This document shows, one piece after another, positions 43,753 through 49,225 of a DNA stretch of 49,225 bases. This DNA is from Oscillospiraceae bacterium. Lineage in GTDB: Bacteria > Bacillota > Clostridia > Oscillospirales > Oscillospiraceae. Location of the stretch: contig JAFOKO010000014.1 in assembly GCA_017419715.1 (NCBI GenBank), positions 1 through 49,225 of the forward strand. Reading direction: 5' to 3'. How positions within the stretch are numbered: the first letter of the stretch is position 1; each line of letters opens with the position of its first letter. The notes below the pieces were generated by a model. That model was not told the DNA's origin, did not search any database, and saw only the letters and a program-made list of their open reading frames with translations. Made by a program: the position numbers and the translations under genes.

Positions 43753-44800
43753 ACAGAACTGTTTCCTCAAAGCCGTAGCTGTGATGTCTGACGCTCAGCC
43801 GATAAGCGGGATCGATCTCGTGGATCAGCTGCGCAATGCCAAACATATCCAACATATTGTGGTAGATGCAAATTGCCATGCGGGGGTGGTATTTCGTGAT
43901 GCTGTTTCTGGCGCCCTGCAGCATCCTGTATTCATAGCTCTCAATATCTGCTTTCAAAAATGTGAAGCCCTCCGGCATGAGCTCGTCAATTGCCCAGAAT
44001 TTGATTTCCCCGGCATCGGCGCCCGCGTCATCCCGGGCGATGGATCCCAGGCCGCCGACTCTGGTTTCCATCCTGATCCTGTGGGAATAAGCATCTGTCC
44101 CGCCAAGAACTGCCACGAGCTTGCCACACGGCAGATTCCACTCTTCGTTCAGTCGTTGAAACCGTTTCGTCATTGCCCGGAAATTTGCTTCATCCGGCTC
44201 AATGGCAATGTATTTCTTAAACTGTTCCATCCGCCACAGGTACCGTTCGGCGCTGTCTCCGACGTAAGCCCCGCAATCTACGATCACGTCCCTGTGATCC
44301 GATTTGCAAAAAGCGGGAATGCCGAAATAGCTGTCCCCGGCATAGACGTCGCTGTAATCCTCGTGAAAGGAAATACGGTATTCGATCAATTTGTGATACA
44401 GCTTTTTGGAATCCTCGTCCAGCAGCTCTGCCGTCTTCAAAAACTGCTCCTTTCTCAGCTTGAGAAGGACGGCGTCCAGAAAGCAGCTCTGAATTTTCTT
44501 TTCCCGGCAGAGCCTCGCAATTTCGGAATAAACCCAGCTGTTGGCCGTACTGATCAGCACATACACATCCTCCGGGTTCTGCTGCTCCAGGATTTCCGGA
44601 GACAGCACAGGGAAGCCGTTCAAAACAGTCCCCGCGTTGTTCCGATCAAGAAAAGCAGTAAGCCGCAATTCTTCGTAGAGCCTCTCCCGAAGCATTCCCT
44701 GGTGGTTTAAGACAGACGTATTTCCGGCACCCCAAATATAGACCTTTTGATTTGCCGCGGGCAACGGAAGCCCTGCAATCATCTGTTCCCATCGTTCCAT
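43742..44800 (-). CDS. FkbM-family methyltransferase with N-terminal Rossmann domain
   Basis: 352 aa. Residues about 15-110 form a small domain with KVYIWGAGN and FLDRN, the PglD-like unit often found before FkbM domains. From about 170 the SAM-dependent FkbM part has VIVDCGAYVGDSAERYL and TFLKADIESYEYRML. FkbM enzymes O-methylate sugars. ATG 44800 follows GAGGTG; it starts 15 bases after the ThDP gene stop. Probably methylates the operon's sugar. Confidence 0.9.
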   Translation of the reverse strand: MERWEQMIAGLPLPAANQKVYIWGAGNTSVLNHQGMLRERLYEELRLTAFLDRNNAGTVLNGFPVLSPEILEQQNPEDVYVLISTANSWVYSEIARLCREKKIQSCFLDAVLLKLRKEQFLKTAELLDEDSKKLYHKLIEYRISFHEDYSDVYAGDSYFGIPAFCKSDHRDVIVDCGAYVGDSAERYLWRMEQFKKYIAIEPDEANFRAMTKRFQRLNEEWNLPCGKLVAVLGGTDAYSHRIRMETRVGGLGSIARDDAGADAGEIKFWAIDELMPEGFTFLKADIESYEYRMLQGARNSITKYHPRMAICIYHNMLDMFGIAQLIHEIDPAYRLSVRHHSYGFEETVLYAY

Positions 44801-44815
44801 CCTGCACACCTCGCG

Positions 44816-46615
44816 TTACTGTTTCTCATACATCGGGATCAGCATATTCTCCCGCATTTCCTCGTCGCTGATGGGGGGGTTCATATACTCCAGGGGCAGG
44901 GATTCCATCTGCCCGTCAGAGCGCTTGTAGGACACCTGCTTGGGCAAAGCCGTCAGCGTGATCGGCGTGAACACCTCCACGATCACCGGGCCGTCGTAAT
45001 CCAGGGCTTCCTTCACCTTGGCGTCCAGCTCTCCGTTGTGGTGGATGCTCACCGTTTTCAGCCCGAAGGCCTCCGCCACCCTTGCGATCGGCGGGATGGA
45101 AAGCCCGGACTGTTCGTTGCAGTCCACGAAATGCCGCTGGAACAGATTCGTCTGCGTAGCCTGGATCGCGCCGTAGCCTCTGTTGCAGAGCACGAACAGC
45201 TTGATGGGCAGATTCAGCCGTCTGACGGTCTCCAGCTCCTGGATGTTCATGACAAAGCCGCCGTCCCCGTTCACGCCGACGGTTTTCTTTCCCCCGCTGG
45301 CAAGACAGGCGCCGATGGCGGAGGGGAAGCCGTAGCCCATGGAGGCCAGGCCCTTGGTGCAGAAGACCCGCTGGCCCTTCTTTACCCGGAAGGTCTGCAT
45401 GGAAATGTCGATGCAGCTGCCGGAGGAGCCGGAAACGTAGACGTCGTCGGCTGTCATGTACTTGGAGATGGTTTCCAGCAGGCAATAGGTATTCACCAGC
45501 TCTTCCTGTGCCCAATAGGCTTCCGAAACGAGCGGGTACTTCTCCCGCATCCGGTCGCCATAGGCAAACCATGCGCTTCGGTCCTTTTTCCGGATCAGGT
45601 CCTTATGCTTCAGGATCTCCCGGATCAATGCGCCGGCGTCCGCGCAGACGGGCAGATCCGGCCGCACGTTGGTTTTGTTCAGCTCGTTCGGGTCAATGTC
45701 CACCATGACCTTGAACGCGGCCCTGGCAAAGCCGTCAAAGTTATATCCTGTTTGCAGCAGGTTCAGCCGCGCGCCGATGCTCAGGAAGAAATCGGAATTT
45801 TGCTGCATGAAGTTGGCATAACGGTGGCCGAGGCCGCCCGGACGGCCGTAGTAGAGCGGATTTTCCTCTTCGATCAGGTCGATGCCGTTCCACGTAGTCA
45901 AGACCGGGATATTCAGAACAGAATACAGCTCCTCCAGCTCCGGGATCGCACCCGCAAGCCGGATCCCGTTTCCCACCAGGAGGACGGGACGCTCGGCCTT
46001 GTTCAGCGCCTCGATCACCTGCAGGGCTTTCTTGCCCATGCCTCTGTTTGCCGGCAGTTCAAAGGGCGTATAGCCCATCAGCCGTTCCTCGTCGATCATC
46101 GCTGCCTGAACGTCCAGCGGAATGTCCAGCCACACCGGGCCCTTCCGCCCGTGGGTCGCTTCATAGAGCGCCCGCTCCAAATGATAGCGGATCATCTGCG
46201 GGTCGTCCACCAGAGCGGCATATTTGGTCATGGGCTTTACCACCGAAATGATGTCGAACTCCTGCATCCCCTGCTGGCGGATCCCCTGGCCGTTGATCAT
46301 ATCCAGCCGCTTGACCTGCCCGGAGACCACAAAGACGGGGGTGGATTCCAGAAAGGCTCCGGCGATCCCGGTCAAGGCATTGGTGCCCCCCGGCCCTGTG
46401 GTGACCATGAGCAGTCCCAGCTGATTGTTCACCCGGGCATAGGCCTCCGCCGCGATGGCGCAGGCCTGCTCGTGAAGGCAGCCGACGTATTGGATTTTTT
46501 CGCTTTTTCCAAGGGAATCGTTCAGATGCATCGCGCCGCCCCCGGGCAGCATGAACATGTGCTTTACGCCGGTTTCCTCCAGGCGCTTGATCACGTAATC
46601 CGACAATTTGATCAT
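44816..46615 (-). CDS. Acetolactate-synthase-like ThDP-dependent enzyme
   Basis: 599 aa, three-domain ThDP enzyme. Catalytic Glu49 in GCLHEQACAIAAEAYAR, GPGGTNALTG and GDG at 450-452 followed by CNRGYG, the ThDP-Mg motif. The family also holds YerE, which transfers an acetyl unit from pyruvate to C-4 of CDP-4-keto-3,6-dideoxyglucose, the very compound RfbF, RfbG and RfbH should make here. Its place in the sugar locus argues against plain branched-chain amino acid synthesis; no ilvN-like small subunit is near. ATG 46615 lies 9 bases from AGGAGG, the ATG at 46621 only 3. Confidence 0.88.
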   Translation of the reverse strand: MIKLSDYVIKRLEETGVKHMFMLPGGGAMHLNDSLGKSEKIQYVGCLHEQACAIAAEAYARVNNQLGLLMVTTGPGGTNALTGIAGAFLESTPVFVVSGQVKRLDMINGQGIRQQGMQEFDIISVVKPMTKYAALVDDPQMIRYHLERALYEATHGRKGPVWLDIPLDVQAAMIDEERLMGYTPFELPANRGMGKKALQVIEALNKAERPVLLVGNGIRLAGAIPELEELYSVLNIPVLTTWNGIDLIEEENPLYYGRPGGLGHRYANFMQQNSDFFLSIGARLNLLQTGYNFDGFARAAFKVMVDIDPNELNKTNVRPDLPVCADAGALIREILKHKDLIRKKDRSAWFAYGDRMREKYPLVSEAYWAQEELVNTYCLLETISKYMTADDVYVSGSSGSCIDISMQTFRVKKGQRVFCTKGLASMGYGFPSAIGACLASGGKKTVGVNGDGGFVMNIQELETVRRLNLPIKLFVLCNRGYGAIQATQTNLFQRHFVDCNEQSGLSIPPIARVAEAFGLKTVSIHHNGELDAKVKEALDYDGPVIVEVFTPITLTALPKQVSYKRSDGQMESLPLEYMNPPISDEEMRENMLIPMYEKQ

Positions 46616-46646
46616 TGCCATCTTCCTCCTCGACGATCCGGCAGTC

Positions 46647-48251
46647 TCACGCAAAAAAGCTCTCGGTCACCATCGTGATATTTTTGCAGGATACGGCGTT
46701 GGTCCTGAACTCCCGGAACAGATTCCGGATCTCCTCGTTCAGCTCATCCCATTTTCCGTCTGTCTTCAACGTGGGCAGCATCGGATCCGCGTAGCTCTCG
46801 TTGTAGACGTGCTTAAAGCCGTCGAATCCGGCAATGGCAACAGCTTCTATGCCCATCCAATCCAGCATCCGTAAGGCGCAGATCACCGCGTTGTCGAAAT
46901 GATCCCATCCGCGCTTGATCACGTGGTTATAGGAGATGACGTACGCCCGGTCATCCGCTTCTGAGGTGATATTTGAGGTCAAAATACGCTTGGATGCGTC
47001 AAAGCGCTCTTTCATGGTGGTTCTGGCGTAATCGTACCTTGCGGGATTCACATAGAAAACGTAATCATATTCATAGTCTGATACCATAGCGTTTACTCCG
47101 ATGACTACCGGGTTCTTTTCTGCTATGTATTTCCCGATCCGTTCCCGTTCCGTGATCACGCTCTTTCCCGGAGCGATCAGAAGGAGCTCCCGGCCCTTCC
47201 ATGCAGCTTTCAGCGCTTCCGCAGCGAGGCTGTCGTCCACGTCCCGGTTCATGATGGAGAGGTACTTCTGCTCCAGAAGATCGTAGTCGTATTTCTTGCG
47301 GTCCGCCGGGTCCATGGATTCGATGATCAGCCGCATATCCCGTGCGTTGGTCCGATGGTTGTTCAGCAGATAAGCGATGTTATTCACGTGACAGCAGTAC
47401 AGTCCCGAGATGAAATACGGCGTGGAATAGCCCCAGGAATACCGTTCCTGGAAGTAGCCCATGTAGATATCGATGGCGTCCATCACAGCGTCCATATCGT
47501 AATGGCAGCCGCACTTGCGGTTGAGATAGCTGACCACTAATTCTGTGGTCGCATTTCCGGCGCCGCGGCCCATGCCGCACAAGCTGGCATCCACGATGGT
47601 CTGGCGGTTCGTGCCCTGAAACATTCGGATAAAGTGTTGGGAAAGGGCAAAGGACAACTGCTGGTTATTGTGGGAGTGGAAGCCGAGCGCGATATCCGCT
47701 CTCAAATGACGGTGCAGAACAGAAGCGACCCGCTCCAGGTCCTCTTCATACATTGCGCCGAAGGTGTCCACAACGCTCAGCGAAAGGGCAGGGGAGGCGT
47801 TGACTGTTTCAGTCAGGTCAACGAGATCCTGGTCGGAATAGGCCATCGTATTTGCTGCCTGGAAGAACACCTGATAGCCCTTTTCCGCGATTTTTCTGCC
47901 GACCTCTACACCTTCCCGGTGCTTCCCGTGGGGGAAGACGACCCGGATGGCGTCAAGGCTTTTTCCGTCATAAGGGGGCAGGGCGGACAGATCATACCGA
48001 TCCCAGTCGATCATGACGGTATAGGTCACGTTTTTCTTCTTGGAAGAAAGATACTGCTCCATATCTGCGGGGACGTGGTAGAAGGAACTGCCGGGCTGAT
48101 GCGCTTTGTCCTTCAGCCAGCCGCATTCTATGATCTCAGCGCCTGCTTCTTCCAGTTTGTGAATGATCCCGCGAATTGCGGAATCTCCAAACATGGATTC
48201 TACGATGTACGCACCGTCGCGGAGTGTGCAATCTAAAAGTAATGGTTTCAT
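46647..48251 (-). CDS. DRE-TIM aldolase-type enzyme with C-terminal Rossmann-like domain
   Basis: 534 aa. Residues 1-300 are an HMGL-like TIM barrel: LDCTLRDGAY at 6-15 with the metal Asp, GFHSHNNQQ with His192 and His194, and CGMGRGAGNA. The C-terminal 200 residues (from about 355, LLLIAPGKS, YDYVFYVNPARYD, IAGFDGF) look like the Rossmann domain of DUF115/sialyltransferase-like proteins. Such fusions occur in O-antigen and capsule loci. It precedes the ThDP enzyme by 31 bases, so the two probably act in one carbon-carbon step or donor supply. ATG 48251 follows GGGAG. Confidence 0.8.
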   Translation of the reverse strand: MKPLLLDCTLRDGAYIVESMFGDSAIRGIIHKLEEAGAEIIECGWLKDKAHQPGSSFYHVPADMEQYLSSKKKNVTYTVMIDWDRYDLSALPPYDGKSLDAIRVVFPHGKHREGVEVGRKIAEKGYQVFFQAANTMAYSDQDLVDLTETVNASPALSLSVVDTFGAMYEEDLERVASVLHRHLRADIALGFHSHNNQQLSFALSQHFIRMFQGTNRQTIVDASLCGMGRGAGNATTELVVSYLNRKCGCHYDMDAVMDAIDIYMGYFQERYSWGYSTPYFISGLYCCHVNNIAYLLNNHRTNARDMRLIIESMDPADRKKYDYDLLEQKYLSIMNRDVDDSLAAEALKAAWKGRELLLIAPGKSVITERERIGKYIAEKNPVVIGVNAMVSDYEYDYVFYVNPARYDYARTTMKERFDASKRILTSNITSEADDRAYVISYNHVIKRGWDHFDNAVICALRMLDWMGIEAVAIAGFDGFKHVYNESYADPMLPTLKTDGKWDELNEEIRNLFREFRTNAVSCKNITMVTESFFA

Positions 48252-48344
48252 GTTCTTTGCTCCCAAACAGTTATTGTAGATGAAAAATGCTGATCAGACA
48301 GGCGGCACGGCGATCCAAAGGACGCCTGCTGCCCTATACTTGGT

Positions 48345-48373
48345 ATTATACCAAAATCCGCAGGTACTTTCAA
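48345..48373 (-). promoter_or_regulatory. Promoter of the aldolase-ThDP-FkbM-SDR operon
   Basis: On the minus strand TTGAAA (48373-48368), 17 bases, TATAAT (48350-48345), about 94 bases before the ATG. Confidence 0.8.
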
Positions 48374-48458
48374 GTGCGATGTCATTCCAAAAGTGCAGCA
48401 GCTGCGGGAAACGGATCACGGTGCGTTGCGGAAAAGGATGAAAGAAAAAAATTTAAAA

Positions 48459-48476
48459 AAGTAAAATATTTTACTT
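48459..48476. promoter_or_regulatory. 18-bp palindrome next to the tRNA promoter
   Basis: AAGTAAAATATTTTACTT is a perfect inverted repeat that overlaps the first bases of the tRNA-Gln -35 element (48475-48480). Possible operator or UP-like element. Confidence 0.5.
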
Positions 48477-48502
48477 GACTTTTTCTGGAAAGTGCATATA
48501 AT
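48475..48502 (+). promoter_or_regulatory. tRNA-Gln promoter
   Basis: TTGACT (48475-48480), 16 bases, TATAAT (48497-48502), 41 bases before the tRNA. Confidence 0.82.
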
Positions 48503-48543
48503 AATAGTGCGCTTCGGAAATCGTCAGAGGATAGCGCGCTGAT

Positions 48544-48617
48544 AGCGGGTTTGTGTAATGGTAGCACACCGGACTCTGACTCCGTTTGTGAGGGTTCGAA
48601 TCCTTCACCCGCTGCCA
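48544..48617 (+). tRNA. tRNA-Gln (anticodon CUG)
   Basis: 74-base cloverleaf: acceptor AGCGGGT/ACCCGCT, D arm with GTAATGGTAGC, anticodon loop CTCTGAC (anticodon CTG), T arm GAGGG TTCGAAT CCTTC, discriminator G and encoded CCA. The outermost anticodon-stem pair is C-U. Loop and stem match glutamine tRNAs. Confidence 0.93.
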
Positions 48618-48664
48618 AGGAAAAGAGCTGAGAACTTCGGTTTTCAGCTCTTTTCCTTTGTTTT
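48618..48664 (+). terminator. Terminator after tRNA-Gln
   Basis: A 15-bp stem (48617-48631 with 48644-48658, including the last A of CCA) is followed by TTGTTTT. Confidence 0.88.
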
Positions 48665-48778
48665 GCTCGTGTTTTCTCGCTTTTGCCTTCACCAAATGCC
48701 TGCCCCCGGGATCTTTTTTCCCTTAAGTTTTCCCTTATCCGGGATATACAGGGCTTTTATGCAGGAATTTTACTGCAT

Positions 48779-49225
48779 TTAAGCCCCTTTTACGATATGG
48801 ATAAAGCGCTCCATGCGGTTGGCGCTCTCCTCCTTCATCTGGTCGGTGACGTGTCCGTAGACGTCCAGCGTGAAAGCTGCCGTGGCGTGGCCCAGGTTGC
48901 TCTGCACAGTCTTGACGTCGTCTCCGATCTGCAGGGAGGCCACCGCGTAGGAGTGGCGCATGTCGTGGAAGCGAAGCTCCGGCGCGCCGATCCGTTTCAC
49001 GATCTCCTTGAAGTGGTTGTAGACCGTATTGGGGTTCAGGTATTCGCCCAGCTCGTGGGTAAAGACCAGGTTCATGGGGTTTTGGAAGCTTTCCCCGTTC
49101 TTGAGCTGCCAGGCCATCTGCTGCTTCTTGACCCGGTAGAGGGCGTTCATGACCTCCTTGGCGGGCTTCAGCTTCCGGGCCTTCCCGTTTTTCGTGGACA
49201 CCAGCTGGCAGGTCCCGTCCCCGAC
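48779..49225 (-). CDS. Tyrosine-recombinase integrase, C-terminal part (runs off the window)
   Basis: Minus-strand frame open to the right edge; the visible 148 codons are the C-terminal catalytic domain. FHDMRHSYA (His-x-x-Arg), SNLGHAT and LDVYGHV with the nucleophilic Tyr are all present; the first catalytic Arg would lie outside. The GTG at 49201 is probably internal, as the frame stays open with integrase-like sequence (TCQLVSTKNGK). It lies 160 bases from a tRNA 3' end and points toward it, typical of an integrase beside its attachment site. The start is not in the window. Confidence 0.9.
   Translation of the reverse strand, partial: VGDGTCQLVSTKNGKARKLKPAKEVMNALYRVKKQQMAWQLKNGESFQNPMNLVFTHELGEYLNPNTVYNHFKEIVKRIGAPELRFHDMRHSYAVASLQIGDDVKTVQSNLGHATAAFTLDVYGHVTDQMKEESANRMERFIHIVKGA

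Noticed and set aside
44747..46678. 643-codon plus-strand frame opposite the ThDP gene
   Set aside because: Antisense shadow; the minus strand has all motifs of a ThDP enzyme.

Overview
The window looks like chromosomal DNA from a spore-forming, Gram-positive Clostridia, most plausibly Oscillospiraceae/Ruminococcaceae. It has a Clostridia-type division and cell-wall (dcw) cluster, spoIIR, a diaminopimelate pathway using Ddh together with a MurE whose motif predicts meso-DAP, many TTG starts with strong Shine-Dalgarno sites, fairly high GC, and GC-rich dispersed intergenic repeats. The assignment is inference from gene content; no rRNA is present.

Layout. 1-437 is non-coding repeat-rich DNA. 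438-4048 holds a membrane-anchored XRE regulator, a riboflavin ECF component (ribU, minus strand) under a complete FMN riboswitch with its own terminator, and two tandem zinc-ribbon membrane proteins. 4116-18482 (minus strand) is the dcw cluster in transcription order mraZ-rsmH-ftsL-spoVD/ftsI-murE-murF-mraY-ftsW-murG-murA-ftsQ-ftsZ, without murC, murD or murB. It has a promoter before mraZ and likely internal promoters before murE and ftsZ. 18677-24794 (plus) carries a HAD phosphatase and then a unit with an attenuator-like leader (short peptide, structured RNA, terminator) ahead of a second-type RsgA GTPase and a heterodimeric ABC exporter. spoIIR follows. 25657-29676 (minus) holds a ParB/Noc-like protein, dapA-dapB-ddh (aspartate semialdehyde to meso-DAP in three genes) and a small HEYGH membrane protein. 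29877-30452 is a third zinc-ribbon membrane protein.

30672-48251 is a surface-polysaccharide locus of two convergent operons. The plus operon encodes a YfhO-like membrane protein, RfbF-RfbH-RfbG (CTP and glucose-1-phosphate to a CDP-4-keto-3,6-dideoxy sugar), an extended SDR, an RmlC-like epimerase, a Wzx-like flippase and three glycosyltransferases. The minus operon encodes a DRE-TIM aldolase fused to a second domain, an acetolactate-synthase-like ThDP enzyme, an FkbM methyltransferase and a second SDR of the same family. This set suggests a 3,6-dideoxyhexose of ascarylose type and/or a yersiniose-like branched sugar. No E3 iron-sulfur reductase partner for RfbH is visible.

The right edge has a tRNA-Gln(CUG) gene followed by the C-terminal part of a tyrosine integrase that runs out of the window, the usual look of one end of an integrated element.

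All coordinates, motifs and promoter calls were read by eye. Family assignments come from recognised motifs, not from database searches.
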